In this document: piece after piece, positions 39,167 through 50,024 of the stretch | Position numbering within the stretch: position 1 is the stretch's first letter | How the letters are laid out: each line of letters starts with the position of its first letter | Assembly: GCF_003957515.1 (NCBI RefSeq) | Contig: NZ_RQXW01000010.1 | Span: 62,001 to 126,000, forward strand | Source of the DNA: Amphritea opalescens | GTDB taxonomy: Bacteria > Pseudomonadota > Gammaproteobacteria > Pseudomonadales > Balneatricaceae | Direction of reading: 5' to 3' | DNA length: 64,000 bases | Translations under genes and position numbers: made by a program | Notes under the pieces: model-generated | What the model was told of the DNA's origin: nothing | Database searches by the model: none | The model's input: only the letters and a program-made list of their open reading frames with translations

Positions 39167-40465
39167 CTAAGTCTGATCTTTTAACAGTACTGCATAATAA
39201 AAGCCATCATGCCCCTGCGGCTGAGGAAATAGTTGACGGCCAAATGGTCGCTCTATACCCCAATCGGCCTCGATTGGGTGGTGGCATGCATCTAAGTGTA
39301 GCTTGGTGAAGCGTTCCACGACGCGTTCATTTTCTTGCGGGAAAACTGAACAGGTTGCATACAGTAGTCGACCACCGGGTTTAAGCAGTTGCCAGCAGTT
39401 TTTCAGAATGGCTAATTGTATCTCAGCTAGCGCCTTAATATCTTCGCTTTGGCGCAAGTGTTTGATATCAGGGTTGCGGCGAATAACACCTGCTGCCGAA
39501 CAGGGAGCATCAACCAAAATGCGGTCATATTGAAGGCCATCCCACCAGGTGTTGGTGGCGGCATCGCCAATAATGACTTCAGCATCAAGGTTGAGGCGGC
39601 TTAGGTTTTCTTCAATTCTAACCGCCCTCTTGTCTTCTAGTTCGATGGCGGTGACCTGCTCTAGGTCGGGTTGGTGTTCGAGTATATGGCACAGCTTGCC
39701 TCCGGGGGCGGCGCAGGCATCCAGAACCCGTTGGCCGGGTTGAAGATCAAGCAGATCGCTGCTGAGCTGTGCGGCTTCATCCTGAACACTGACATAGCCA
39801 TAAGCAAAGCCGGGTAGCAGGGTGACATCGACCGGCGATGCTAATTGAATGCCAACCGCAGAGTAAGGGGTGGCTGATGCGGTTATATCGGCATCATGGA
39901 GTTCTTGCAGATAGGCCTCGCGGCTAGTTTTTTGCTGATTGACCCTGAGAGTCATCGGGGGTTGTTGATTGTTTTGCTGCAGAATATCTTCCCAGTGGTC
40001 GGGCCAGTTATGCTGTAGCTTGGAAATCATCCATTGAGGGTGGTTATAGCTAAACTCAGGGTTGTCACCTAGCTGTTCAAAGAGGCTCTCTTGCTCCCGC
40101 TGCAGGTTGCGTAGCAGTGCATTAATAAGGCCTTTCGCCCAACCTTTATTCAGTTGTGCGGCCGCTTCAACGGTTTCGCTAATCGCCGCATGAGCTGGCA
40201 CGCGCATCTCTAAATGCTGATAAAAGCCCAATAACACCAGTGCGTAGAGGTCTTGATCTTGGGGTTTGAACGGTTTTTTCAGTAGCTGATGGGCGAGGCA
40301 GGAGAGCTTGGGGAGCGAGCGCATCGTGCCGTAGCAAAGCTGTTGCAGCAACGCCCGATCGTTTTCATGGCATTGTTGCAGCGCTCTCGGGAGTGCTGTA
40401 TTGAGCGATTCTTTACGGCCGATAACAGGACCCAAGGCTTGGGCGGCAATAGCGCGGATATTCAT
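39167..40465 (-). CDS. rsmB: 16S rRNA m5C967 methyltransferase RsmB
   Basis: 432 residues. It methylates C967 of 16S rRNA. The N-terminal NusB-like RNA-binding domain covers about 1-140. The SAM-dependent methyltransferase domain has VLDACAAPGGKLCHILE, the DAPCSAAG catalytic-region motif and ATCSVFPQENE with the second conserved Cys. Its ATG overlaps the fmt stop by four bases (ATGA). Confidence 0.97.
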   Translation of the reverse strand: MNIRAIAAQALGPVIGRKESLNTALPRALQQCHENDRALLQQLCYGTMRSLPKLSCLAHQLLKKPFKPQDQDLYALVLLGFYQHLEMRVPAHAAISETVEAAAQLNKGWAKGLINALLRNLQREQESLFEQLGDNPEFSYNHPQWMISKLQHNWPDHWEDILQQNNQQPPMTLRVNQQKTSREAYLQELHDADITASATPYSAVGIQLASPVDVTLLPGFAYGYVSVQDEAAQLSSDLLDLQPGQRVLDACAAPGGKLCHILEHQPDLEQVTAIELEDKRAVRIEENLSRLNLDAEVIIGDAATNTWWDGLQYDRILVDAPCSAAGVIRRNPDIKHLRQSEDIKALAEIQLAILKNCWQLLKPGGRLLYATCSVFPQENERVVERFTKLHLDACHHPIEADWGIERPFGRQLFPQPQGHDGFYYAVLLKDQT

Positions 40466-41427
40466 TCGCTTAGACCTAGCTCCGTGCCGTTACTGAAAAG
40501 CTCTTTTTTCGAGTTGAGGACCGCACTGCTGTCCATCGCTTTGCTGCCGGGTAGTTGGATTTTCAGTAACCTTACGGTGCCGCTACCGCAGGCAACGATG
40601 ATCGCTTTTTTATCACAACCCACCACAGTGCCAGGTTTAGCGCTAGATGGCTCGTCGCCGACTTCAGCAAACCAGACACGAAGGGTCGCACCATTAAGGG
40701 TGGTGAAGGCGACCGGCCAAGGAGATAGCCCGCGAACCTGACGGGCAATATCGGTTGCTGGTTGCTGCCAATCGATATTGCCTTCCGCTTTTTCCAACTT
40801 ATGGGCGTAGCAGGCTAGGCTGTCGTCTTGGGTTTCATGGGTAATCGTTTGGTTGGCGATGGCAGGCAGGCTGTCTAATAGCGCCTGTGCGCCGATCTCT
40901 GCGAGACGGTCATGGAGCTCGCCGCTAGTGTCGGTCGGTTTGATCGGGCAGTCCCGCTTAAGTAGCATCGCGCCGGTATCCAGCCCTTCATCCATCTGCA
41001 TGATGGTGACGCCGGTTTCACTATCCCCTGCCAGTAAGGCGCGGTGAATAGGTGCAGCACCCCGCCAGCGTGGTAGAAGAGAGGCATGTACATTGATACA
41101 GCCCAGTGCTGGCGCATCGAGCACAGCCTTAGGTAGCAATAATCCATATGCCACCACGATCATCAGGTCTGCTTGGAGTGACGCTAGCTGTTCACGATCC
41201 TCCGCCAACTTAAAGTTGAGTGGCTGGTACACAGGAAGATCGTGCTCTAAAGCGACTTTTTTAACCGAACTGGGGGTGAGTTTTCGGCCCCGCCCTGCTG
41301 GTCGATCCGGCTGGGTATAGACGCCGATAACCTGATGACCGGCATTTAATAGTGCCTGAAGGCTCGCAGCGGCAAAATCGGGTGTGCCGGCAAAGAGGAT
41401 GCGCAATGGTTTGGCTGTATCGGACAT
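40462..41427 (-). CDS. fmt: Methionyl-tRNA formyltransferase
   Basis: 321 residues. It formylates Met-tRNAfMet with 10-formyl-tetrahydrofolate for translation initiation. Visible motifs are FAGTPDFAAASLQALL, YTQPDRPAGRGRKL, and the catalytic HASLLPRWRGAAPIHRALLAGD. The C-terminal OB-fold domain follows. It lies three bases after def and overlaps rsmB, so it is translationally coupled in a def-fmt-rsmB operon. Confidence 0.98.
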   Translation of the reverse strand: MSDTAKPLRILFAGTPDFAAASLQALLNAGHQVIGVYTQPDRPAGRGRKLTPSSVKKVALEHDLPVYQPLNFKLAEDREQLASLQADLMIVVAYGLLLPKAVLDAPALGCINVHASLLPRWRGAAPIHRALLAGDSETGVTIMQMDEGLDTGAMLLKRDCPIKPTDTSGELHDRLAEIGAQALLDSLPAIANQTITHETQDDSLACYAHKLEKAEGNIDWQQPATDIARQVRGLSPWPVAFTTLNGATLRVWFAEVGDEPSSAKPGTVVGCDKKAIIVACGSGTVRLLKIQLPGSKAMDSSAVLNSKKELFSNGTELGLSE

Positions 41428-41430
41428 GCT

Positions 41431-41937
41431 TTAAACCTTCTGGCGGTGCAGTTTATCCAACTTGCCGCGGATACGATTACGTTTCAGTGGCGAGAGGTAA
41501 TCGACAAACAGCTTGCCTTCAAGATGGTCGATCTCATGTTGAATACATACGGCCAGCAGATCATCGGCTTCGAGTGTGTACTCTTCACCGAATTCATTGT
41601 GGGCGGTGAGACGGACCTTATTGGGCCGAACGACGTCTTCATAGAAGCCGGGAACCGAAAGGCAGCCTTCTTGCATGCGCTCAGTTTCTTCAGCCAGCAC
41701 CTCGATATGAGGATTAATAACGACTAAAGGGTTATCTTTCTCTTCAGAGGTATCTATAGTAATGATACGCTGGTGAACGTTAACCTGCGTTGCCGCTAAG
41801 CCGATGCCGGGTGCGTCATACATGGTTTCAAACATATCTTTGACCAGTTGACGCAGTTCATCGTTAAATTCGGTAACCGGCGCAGCAATGGTGCGCAGGC
41901 GTGGATCAGGAAATTCGAGTATTGGAAGTAATGACAT
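41431..41937 (-). CDS. def: Peptide deformylase
   Basis: 168 residues from the ATG at 41937; the longer frame adds 26 unconserved residues. The Fe(II)-dependent enzyme removes the N-formyl group from new proteins. The three motifs are present: GIGLAATQ (44-51), EGCLS with Cys92, and QHEIDHL with His134, Glu135 and His138. A perfect TATAAT on the minus strand at 41995-42000 may be its -10 box, though no good -35 was found. Confidence 0.98.
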   Translation of the reverse strand: MSLLPILEFPDPRLRTIAAPVTEFNDELRQLVKDMFETMYDAPGIGLAATQVNVHQRIITIDTSEEKDNPLVVINPHIEVLAEETERMQEGCLSVPGFYEDVVRPNKVRLTAHNEFGEEYTLEADDLLAVCIQHEIDHLEGKLFVDYLSPLKRNRIRGKLDKLHRQKV

Positions 41938-42079
41938 GGTCGCTTGAAAACAAAAGGGTTGAAAAAAAAGAGCACTAGAATCGATAATCTTTCCATTATA
42001 CTGATATAGATACACAATGTATTGCCGATACTGTTATAGACTCTCAAAAACATGGCGGTCTGGAGACAAGGATTAAATA

Positions 42080-43123
42080 ATGAAACAACTGGTAGCAGGT
42101 TTTCTGGGCGCTCTAGTGGTATGTCTTGCATTAATCGCCCCGGCTCAGGCCGAGGTACGCAAAGATACCCTAGCGTTGCAGGACAATTATCCGAAAACTT
42201 ATGTCGTCGTTAAAGGTGATACGTTGTGGGATATTTCTGGGATGTTCCTGAAGTCGCCATGGAAGTGGCCGCAACTCTGGGGCTACAACCAGCAGATCGA
42301 TAACCCGCACCTTATCTATCCCGGTGATATCTTAACCCTCAAATGGGTTGATGGTCAGCCACGCTTAGTGCTTAACGATGGCATTATTCGCTTGAGTCCA
42401 AAAGCTAAAGTGACGCGGTTGAAAGATGCGATTCCAGCCATCCCTCTGAAAGATATTAATAGCTTCCTGTCCGATAACATTGTGATGGATAGTGATGAAC
42501 TGACCGGCGCGCCTTATATCGTGGGCGGCACTACGCAACGGATTGTTGCCGGAGCCGGTGATCGAGTATATGCCCGCGGTGTCTTGGTGGGCGATTATAG
42601 CCGCCAGAATATCTACCGCCCTGCTAAAGAATATATCGATCCTGTGACCGACGAGCATCTGGGTTTTGAGATGTTCAAAATCGGTGATGCGGTGGTGGCG
42701 AACAAGAAAGGCGATATTATTTCGTTAGACTTGCGCAAAACCAGAGAAGAGGTGTCGGCGTTAGATCGTGTTTATCCTAGCCCAAAAGAGTCCATTCAAT
42801 CTGTCTTTTACCCTAAAGGGCCTGAGGACGAGATCAATGGTCGTATTCTTTCGGTACTGCGTGGCGTGCGTCAGGCCGGACAGTATGATGTCGTAGCGAT
42901 TAACCAAGGGATGCGTGAAGGGCTGAGTCCGGGTCATGTGTTGACGATCTTTCGGGCCGGTGAGGTGTTGAAAGATCCTCTTACCAATGAACTGATTACC
43001 CTGCCAACCGAAGAGTCGGGCATGTTGATGATCTTCAAAGCCTACGACAAAGTGAGTTATGCGCTGATACTGAAGGCAACTGATATTGTCTCTATTGGTG
43101 ATGAAGTACACAGCCCAGAATAG
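42080..43123 (+). CDS. Exported LysM peptidoglycan-binding protein
   Basis: 347 residues. An N-terminal signal peptide (about residues 1-24, ending AQA) precedes a LysM domain TYVVVKGDTLWDISGMFLKSPWKWPQLWGYN (about 39-90). The rest is a beta-rich region without a family I recognise. The same gene occupies this place, divergent from def and ahead of dprA, in many gammaproteobacteria. Probably periplasmic or outer-membrane associated and bound to the cell wall. AAGGATTAAATA gives the ribosome binding site. Confidence 0.88.
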   Translation: MKQLVAGFLGALVVCLALIAPAQAEVRKDTLALQDNYPKTYVVVKGDTLWDISGMFLKSPWKWPQLWGYNQQIDNPHLIYPGDILTLKWVDGQPRLVLNDGIIRLSPKAKVTRLKDAIPAIPLKDINSFLSDNIVMDSDELTGAPYIVGGTTQRIVAGAGDRVYARGVLVGDYSRQNIYRPAKEYIDPVTDEHLGFEMFKIGDAVVANKKGDIISLDLRKTREEVSALDRVYPSPKESIQSVFYPKGPEDEINGRILSVLRGVRQAGQYDVVAINQGMREGLSPGHVLTIFRAGEVLKDPLTNELITLPTEESGMLMIFKAYDKVSYALILKATDIVSIGDEVHSPE

Positions 43124-43158
43124 TTTAATGTTTATGTGTCGATGGACAAGGAGTGTCC

Positions 43159-44301
43159 ATGCAAGATCATATCCGAGAGTGGATCGCACTCGCTGAGCTG
43201 CCCAGCATTGGCTCAGCGGTGTTGCTCCGGTTGATACAGCAGTGTTTACCGGATGTTAGCCCTGACAGTATTAACAAAACGCCTCAATCGTTGCTTTATC
43301 TAGGCAACGATCAGCTGAAGTCGCTCAACCTATCCGCTAAAACTATTCGTCATATCCGCGCCTTTCAAGCGGGCGACTGGCCTAGCCCTGAATACTTGCA
43401 GAGCATTAAGCGCTGGTTACAGCAGCCGGACAACCACCTACTGACCTATGTTGATGATGACTATCCTGCGCTACTTAAAGAGATCCCTGATCCGCCACTG
43501 CTGCTCTATGTCAGCGGTAATCCCGAGGTGTTGCATCTACCTCAGTTAGCCATGGTGGGTAGTCGGTCCGCTAGTCGTAACGGTATCGCGTTGAGTAGCG
43601 CCTTCGCGAGGGACCTAACGGCGGCAGGGATGACCGTGACCAGCGGCCTCGCACGGGGTATCGATGGTGCCGCACACGCTGCCGCGGTGGCACTATCAAA
43701 ACCTACCGTGGCGGTATTGGGCTCAGGATTGATGAATATTTACCCGCGACAGCATCAGGCTTTAGCGGCCGATATCATTGCCCAAGGAGGCGCGCTGGTC
43801 TCTGAATACCCTTTAGAGATGCCGCCTTTGGCGCATAACTTCCCTCGACGTAATCGGATTATCAGTGGTTTGAGCGCCGGGGTACTGGTTGTTGAAGCGG
43901 CTAGGCGCAGTGGTTCGCTGATTACGGCTCGCTTGGCATTGGAGCAGGGGCGGGAAGTGTTTGCGCTCCCCGGCGCGCTGAACAATCCTCAGAGCCATGG
44001 CTGTCATGATCTTATCCGTGAAGGGGCCACGTTGATTGAAACCAGCGCTCAGATTATCGAGCCGCTAGCCAGCTTACTCGGTAGCTACTGCTATGATGAG
44101 AAACGCCCCGAAGCCGAGTCGGTAAAATTGAACGATAACGAGGCTAAGTTATTGGATCAAATGGGCTATCAACTGGTGACATTAGAGCAGCTTGTGGCTG
44201 TCACTGGAATGCCGGCTTCAGCCCTGTTACCACAGCTAGTGGCCATGGAATTAGCGGGTTATATCGAAAATACCCCCGATGGTTATCAACGACTGATCTA
44301 A
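43159..44301 (+). CDS. dprA: DNA processing protein DprA
   Basis: 380 residues from ATG 43159; a GTG two codons earlier overlaps the AAGGAG ribosome binding site. DprA protects incoming single-stranded DNA and loads RecA during natural transformation. The Rossmann-like domain has MVGSRSASRNGI, SGLARGIDGAAHAAA and NFPRRNRIISGLSAGVLVVEAARRSGSLITA. An N-terminal SAM-like helical region and a C-terminal winged helix (KLLDQMGYQLVTLEQLVAVTGMPASALLPQL) flank it. Confidence 0.95.
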   Translation: MQDHIREWIALAELPSIGSAVLLRLIQQCLPDVSPDSINKTPQSLLYLGNDQLKSLNLSAKTIRHIRAFQAGDWPSPEYLQSIKRWLQQPDNHLLTYVDDDYPALLKEIPDPPLLLYVSGNPEVLHLPQLAMVGSRSASRNGIALSSAFARDLTAAGMTVTSGLARGIDGAAHAAAVALSKPTVAVLGSGLMNIYPRQHQALAADIIAQGGALVSEYPLEMPPLAHNFPRRNRIISGLSAGVLVVEAARRSGSLITARLALEQGREVFALPGALNNPQSHGCHDLIREGATLIETSAQIIEPLASLLGSYCYDEKRPEAESVKLNDNEAKLLDQMGYQLVTLEQLVAVTGMPASALLPQLVAMELAGYIENTPDGYQRLI

Positions 44302-44414
44302 ACGGCTGTAGATCCCGTAAAAACCGGTCAATTTACGTGGTTGAAAGTTGTACAGTTTTAGGATACTTTGCCACGTTTTCCCGATTAAACTAACTTCACA
44401 ATATGAAGGCGATC

Positions 44415-44927
44415 ATGACTAAACCATTTGTAGCAATCCTAATGGGGTCCGACTCTGACCTGCCAACTATGAAGGCTTCGGCTGACGTACTGCGCTCTCT
44501 CGAAGTCCCTTTTGAGATGAAAGTAAGCTCTGCTCACCGTACACCGGTACAGACCCACGATTACGTTAAAGATGCGGATCAGCGCGGTGCTGTTGCTTTT
44601 ATCTGTGCAGCAGGTATGGCAGCTCATCTAGCGGGTGCTGTGGCAGCTAATACCACTAAGCCTGTTATTGGCGTGCCTATCGAATCCTCTTTGGATGGTT
44701 TGGATGCCCTTCTGTCGACCGTACAGATGCCTGGTGGTATTCCCGTTGCGACCGTAGCTATTGGTAAAGCCGGCGCTAAAAATGCAGCTTATCTAGCATC
44801 GCAAATCGTTGCCGTACAGGACCCAGCGCTAGCTGAACGGATCAAAGCTGACCGTCAGGCGAATACCGACGCGGTCATTGCTAAAGATAAAGCCTTGCAG
44901 GAAAGATTGGCCAACGGCGAGTTCTGA
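44415..44927 (+). CDS. purE: N5-carboxyaminoimidazole ribonucleotide mutase PurE
   Basis: 170 residues from ATG 44415, chosen because GAAGG lies just upstream; another ATG is four codons earlier. PurE converts N5-CAIR to CAIR in purine synthesis. Visible motifs are [17 protein letters not shown] and [16 protein letters not shown]. The sequence [31 protein letters not shown] differs from the E. coli type (QSAALSGVDSLYSIVQMPRG) and looks more like PurE of other phyla. purK, often adjacent, is absent; tsaC follows after five bases. Confidence 0.95.
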   Translation: MTKPFVAILMGSDSDLPTMKASADVLRSLEVPFEMKVSSAHRTPVQTHDYVKDADQRGAVAFICAAGMAAHLAGAVAANTTKPVIGVPIESSLDGLDALLSTVQMPGGIPVATVAIGKAGAKNAAYLASQIVAVQDPALAERIKADRQANTDAVIAKDKALQERLANGEF

Positions 44928-44932
44928 TTGTT

Positions 44933-45490
44933 ATGGGTTGGTGGCATATTCGTCAAGCCGTTAGAGCGATGCACCAAGGGGGTGTCATCGCCTATCCTAC
45001 CGAAGCGGTTTGGGGGCTTGGCTGTGACCCTTTCAATGAAGCAGCGGTTTATCGCTTGCTCGCGATTAAGCGTCGGCCGGTCGCCAAAGGTTTGATTTTG
45101 GTGGCCTCATCGGTCGAGCAAATACAGCCGCTGCTGGATAATCTTGCGCCAGAAGACCGCACGCGGGTAACCGCTTCCTGGCCCGGTCCTGTGACTTGGG
45201 TTTTACCTGACCCTGATAATCTTATCCCCTATTGGATTAAAGGAAATCACGCCTCTGTTGCTGTGAGAGTGAGCGATCACTATCAGGTCAAAAATCTTTG
45301 TGAGGCGTTTGGTTCGATGATTGTCTCCACATCAGCTAACTATTCAAATAGAGATGCTGCAAGGGATAAGCTTAAAGTAAGTATTCACTTTAAGGATAAA
45401 GTTGATGCTATCGTCCCTGGCGAGTTAGGTGAACTGAGTCGACCAACTAAAATCTACCGTTTGGATAGTGATCAACCGGTAAGAAGTTAA
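44933..45490 (+). CDS. tsaC: Threonylcarbamoyl-AMP synthase TsaC (YrdC)
   Basis: 185 residues, the short TsaC form without a Sua5 domain. It makes threonylcarbamoyl-AMP from threonine, bicarbonate and ATP for the t6A37 tRNA modification. Visible motifs are VIAYPTEAVWGLGCDP, RLLAIKRRPVAKGLIL, SWPGPVTWVLP and VSTSANYSNRDAA. It begins five bases after purE. Position upstream of hemF-aroE matches Pseudomonas and E. coli neighbourhoods. Confidence 0.96.
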   Translation: MGWWHIRQAVRAMHQGGVIAYPTEAVWGLGCDPFNEAAVYRLLAIKRRPVAKGLILVASSVEQIQPLLDNLAPEDRTRVTASWPGPVTWVLPDPDNLIPYWIKGNHASVAVRVSDHYQVKNLCEAFGSMIVSTSANYSNRDAARDKLKVSIHFKDKVDAIVPGELGELSRPTKIYRLDSDQPVRS

Positions 45491-45516
45491 ATCAAATAAC
45501 AGTGGGTGATCACTGA

Positions 45517-46458
<942 letters not shown>

Positions 46459-46459
46459 T

Positions 46460-47296
46460 ATGACCGATCGTTATGCGGTATTCGGTAATCCGATCAAACA
46501 TTCCAAATCGCCACTTATCCACAAGGTTTTTGCACAGCAAACCCATCAAGATTTAGAGTACCACTCTGTGTTGGTGCCCGAAGATGGTTTTGATGTGGCT
46601 GTGGATAACTTCTTATCCCCAGGGAGTGATGGCAAAGGCCTGAATATCACGGTGCCGTTTAAAGAGCAGGCTTGGCAAAAAGCCGAATGTCATTCTGAGC
46701 GGGCAAAACTCGCAGGTGCCGTGAACACCCTATATCGCAATGCGGCCGGCCAGTTGTGTGGTGATAATACTGATGGGCTAGGCCTCGTGGCGGATATCAC
46801 CCGTAATAACGGTGGTGAGATTCGCGGTAAAGACGTACTCATCCTCGGGGCCGGAGGCGCTGTGCGCGGCGTGTTGGAGCCTATTCTGGCACTGCAGCCC
46901 GCTCGTTTGGTAATTGCGAATCGTACGGTGGCGCGGGCGGAAGTACTGGCTGAGCTGTTTCACGATGTTGGCGCTATCGAGGTATCGAGCTTTGCTGAGC
47001 TAGAGGGGCAACAGTTTGATTTGGTGATCAATGGAACGGCCGCGAGCTTACAGGGAGAAGTACCTCCCCTGCCGGATGACCTGCTCCGTGAGGGCGCTTG
47101 GTGTTATGACATGATGTATGGCGCCGACATGACCCCTTTCAACCGTTGGGCTGAGGCCCATGGTGCCGCCCGTATCATGGACGGTTTAGGCATGCTGGTG
47201 GAACAGGCCGCCGAGTCGTTTTCGATCTGGCGCGGTGTACGTCCAGATACTTCCGAACTAATTCAAGAGCTTAGGCATCAGCTACTCGCGAAGTAA
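46460..47296 (+). CDS. aroE: Shikimate dehydrogenase (NADP+)
   Basis: 278 residues. AroE reduces 3-dehydroshikimate in aromatic amino acid synthesis. Visible motifs are FGNPIKHSKSPLIH (substrate site), NITVPFKE with the catalytic Lys, GAVNTLY, GDNTDGLG and the NADP-binding GAGGAVRGVL. The C-terminus GLGMLVEQAAESFSIWRG is typical. Its ribosome binding site GGAGG lies in the last codons of hemF. Confidence 0.98.
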   Translation: MTDRYAVFGNPIKHSKSPLIHKVFAQQTHQDLEYHSVLVPEDGFDVAVDNFLSPGSDGKGLNITVPFKEQAWQKAECHSERAKLAGAVNTLYRNAAGQLCGDNTDGLGLVADITRNNGGEIRGKDVLILGAGGAVRGVLEPILALQPARLVIANRTVARAEVLAELFHDVGAIEVSSFAELEGQQFDLVINGTAASLQGEVPPLPDDLLREGAWCYDMMYGADMTPFNRWAEAHGAARIMDGLGMLVEQAAESFSIWRGVRPDTSELIQELRHQLLAK

Positions 47297-47379
47297 GTCG
47301 TATCACAATCGTTCCTTGCGCGGAGTTTCTCATCGGGTTATAACAGGGGTGTCAACTCCAGTCGCAGGAATGATCCGTT

Positions 47380-49755
47380 ATGGAAAAAGAGACCCGCCTC
47401 TCCCCCGATCAGCTGTACCGTCACTGCAACACCGAGTTGCTTCCTTTCAAAACCACGGAAACCCTTGAGCCCTACACCGGCTTTTTTGGTCAGGAACGCG
47501 CCGTCGAAGCGATGGAATTCGGCATCGGCATGAAGCGCCCCGGCTATAACATGTTTGTGATGGGTAACCCGCATACCGGCCGCTTCTCCTTTGCTATCGA
47601 AAGTATCCGCACCATCGCCAAGAAAGAACTGAAAAAGACCAGTGATTGGTGCTATCTCAATAACTTCGAAGAAAACCGTAATCCGCTGGTGATTCAACTG
47701 CCCGCGGGCAAAGGTTGGGTGATTAAGCGGGATATTAAGCATCTGATTGAAGGGATTCTCACCGAACTGCCGGCCGCGTTTGAAAGCCCCGCTTATCAGC
47801 GGAAAAAGAGTAAGGTCGAGCGAGACTTCAACCGTCTCTATGATCAGGCGATCGAAAAAGTGGATAGTTTGGCGCGGGAACACAGTATCGCCGTCTATCG
47901 TGATGCGGGCAGCATCGGCTTCACACCGGTGTCAGAGGGGCAAGGGATGGACGAAGCCGCCTTCTCCCAGTTACCGGAGGATATCCGCGACGAATTCACC
48001 CGCAATATCGCGAAACTTGAAGAGTTTCTGAATGAAGAGCTGGCCAGCATGCCTCAGTGGCGGCGTGAGGCGGGCGATAAAATGAAAGCGTTAGACCGGG
48101 AAACCGCCCGTAGCGCGGTGGCACCCTTGATTCAGCCGTTGCGTGAAAAATATCATAACTATAGCGGTGTCCCTGACTATCTGAGTCAGCTCGAATCGAA
48201 TCTAGTGAAAAATGCACTGGATATTATTGAAGAAGATAAGCCTAACGAAGCACGTACCGATTTAGCCCGTCGACAATACATGGAGACCACCTTTGGGGTG
48301 AACATGCTGGTGGATAACCAGAAAACCAAAGGCGCGCCGGTGGTGTTTGAAACCCACCCGACCTACGATAACCTGTTTGGCCGCATAGAATACAACTCGG
48401 AAATGGGTGCGTTGACCACCAACTTCCAGCTAATTCGTGCCGGCGCACTGCACCATGCGAATGGGGGTTATCTGGTGCTTGAATCCGAAAAACTACTGGA
48501 ACAACCCTTTGTCTACGGGGCCCTCAAGCGGGCGCTGAAATCCCATGAAATTCGTATTGAAAATCCGATGTCAGAGATGACCGGCATGGGGACCATCACC
48601 TTGGCACCGCAATCGATCCCTTTAAATGTGAAGGTGGTATTGATCGGTACGCGGGAAACCTACTATCTGCTGCAGGAATTGGATCACGATTTCGAAAAAA
48701 TGTTTCGCGTGGTGGTCGATTTTGATGAGGATGTGAAACGGGAACCCGCGGCCATTCGTAATTACGCCCGATTGATGAAAACCCTCGCGGATGAAGAGGG
48801 TCTTGCGCCCCTGAACCGTCAGGCGGTTGCTCGCTTAGTCGAACATAGCTCTCGATTAACCGAGGATCAGGAACTGCTATCGGCCCATGTGGGTGAGCTG
48901 GTGGATCTGCTGTGTGAGGCGGATTACAAGCGCATTCGCAACCGTGACGATATAATCAATGATCAACATGTCGAAATGGCACTACAGGCTAAAGAGCGCC
49001 GTACCAGCCGTATCTCATCGAAGATTCTCGATAGCATCCTCAACAAAACAGTATTGATCGATACCGATGGCGAAGCCGCGGGTCGTACCAACGGCCTTAC
49101 GGTGCTGGGCGTGGGCGATGTCTCCTTTGGTTTTCCGGCGCGTATTACCGTAACGGTACACCCTGGCAACCGCGGCATCGTTGATATTGAGCGGGAAGTG
49201 ACGCTGGGGCAACCGATACACTCTAAAGGTGTACTCATTCTGTCCGGCTATTTGGGGCATAAATACGCTAAGGATTTTCCGCTAACCCTCTCCGCCAGCA
49301 TCGCGTTGGAGCAATCCTACGGTTATGTGGATGGCGATAGCGCTTCCATGGCGGAAATCTGCACCCTGATTTCGGCATTAACCGGCATACCGATTAAACA
49401 GCAGTTCGCGATTACCGGTTCGATTAACCAATACGGCGAAGTGCAGGCGATCGGCGGCGTGAATGAGAAGATCGAAGGTTTCTTCAACCTTTGTAAAACC
49501 CGCGGCCTTACCGGTACTCAGGGCGTGATTATTCCCAAGGCGAACATCCGTAATCTTATGTTAAAACGTGAAGTGGTCGACGCGGTCGCAGAAGGTGAGT
49601 TCTGTATTCATGGGGTTGCCACGGTGGATCAATGCCTAGAGTTGCTGATGGACCGCAAAGCGGGGCAACTCAAGGAGGACGGCACCTTCACTCAACGCTC
49701 GGTGAATGCGCAGGTGGTGAAACGCTTGCGAGAAGTGGCCAAGGCGAAGGCTTAA
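47380..49755 (+). CDS. Lon-like ATP-dependent protease (AAA_32 type)
   Basis: 791 residues of the Lon-related family (LonB-like, E. coli YcbZ relatives). A degenerate AAA+ part includes FVMGNPHTGRFSF (residues 59-71), where the P-loop position normally Lys is Arg68. A helical insert covers about 150-290. The C-terminal Lon protease domain has GDSAS with catalytic Ser654 and a Lys697 in NEKIEG; the 43-residue spacing equals that of LonA. Cytoplasmic; substrates unknown. It stands as a single gene after aroE. Confidence 0.92.
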   Translation: MEKETRLSPDQLYRHCNTELLPFKTTETLEPYTGFFGQERAVEAMEFGIGMKRPGYNMFVMGNPHTGRFSFAIESIRTIAKKELKKTSDWCYLNNFEENRNPLVIQLPAGKGWVIKRDIKHLIEGILTELPAAFESPAYQRKKSKVERDFNRLYDQAIEKVDSLAREHSIAVYRDAGSIGFTPVSEGQGMDEAAFSQLPEDIRDEFTRNIAKLEEFLNEELASMPQWRREAGDKMKALDRETARSAVAPLIQPLREKYHNYSGVPDYLSQLESNLVKNALDIIEEDKPNEARTDLARRQYMETTFGVNMLVDNQKTKGAPVVFETHPTYDNLFGRIEYNSEMGALTTNFQLIRAGALHHANGGYLVLESEKLLEQPFVYGALKRALKSHEIRIENPMSEMTGMGTITLAPQSIPLNVKVVLIGTRETYYLLQELDHDFEKMFRVVVDFDEDVKREPAAIRNYARLMKTLADEEGLAPLNRQAVARLVEHSSRLTEDQELLSAHVGELVDLLCEADYKRIRNRDDIINDQHVEMALQAKERRTSRISSKILDSILNKTVLIDTDGEAAGRTNGLTVLGVGDVSFGFPARITVTVHPGNRGIVDIEREVTLGQPIHSKGVLILSGYLGHKYAKDFPLTLSASIALEQSYGYVDGDSASMAEICTLISALTGIPIKQQFAITGSINQYGEVQAIGGVNEKIEGFFNLCKTRGLTGTQGVIIPKANIRNLMLKREVVDAVAEGEFCIHGVATVDQCLELLMDRKAGQLKEDGTFTQRSVNAQVVKRLREVAKAKA

Positions 49756-49893
49756 CTTTGGTAAAGGGAGCGTTGATGGCCAGCCATCGCGCTACCCAAC
49801 ATCCTCGATGTGAATGGTCTGGTACCCTTCCCTTGTTAGCCGTTGCTAAATATCTACGGGTCACAGAAAAAGGCGGCCGCATCAATTGATCTC

Positions 49894-49934
49894 ATATTGA
49901 TACGAATGTTGGTACCCAAGATTCGTATCAATAT
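49894..49934. repeat. 41-base near-perfect palindrome
   Basis: ATATTGATACGAAT (49894-49907) and ATTCGTATCAATAT (49921-49934) are perfect 14-base inverted repeats. The 13-base centre also contains TTGG and CCAA around TAC, so only one G/G mismatch breaks the dyad. It lies between convergent genes and has no T-run. Confidence 0.85.
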
Positions 49935-50024
49935 TCGGCAACTGTCAGATCAAGTCTGAATTAGTACAGCTAAAGCCCCCGGCCCTTTCTTTATCTAACT
50001 AGGAAGGGTTATTTCCGATCTAGC

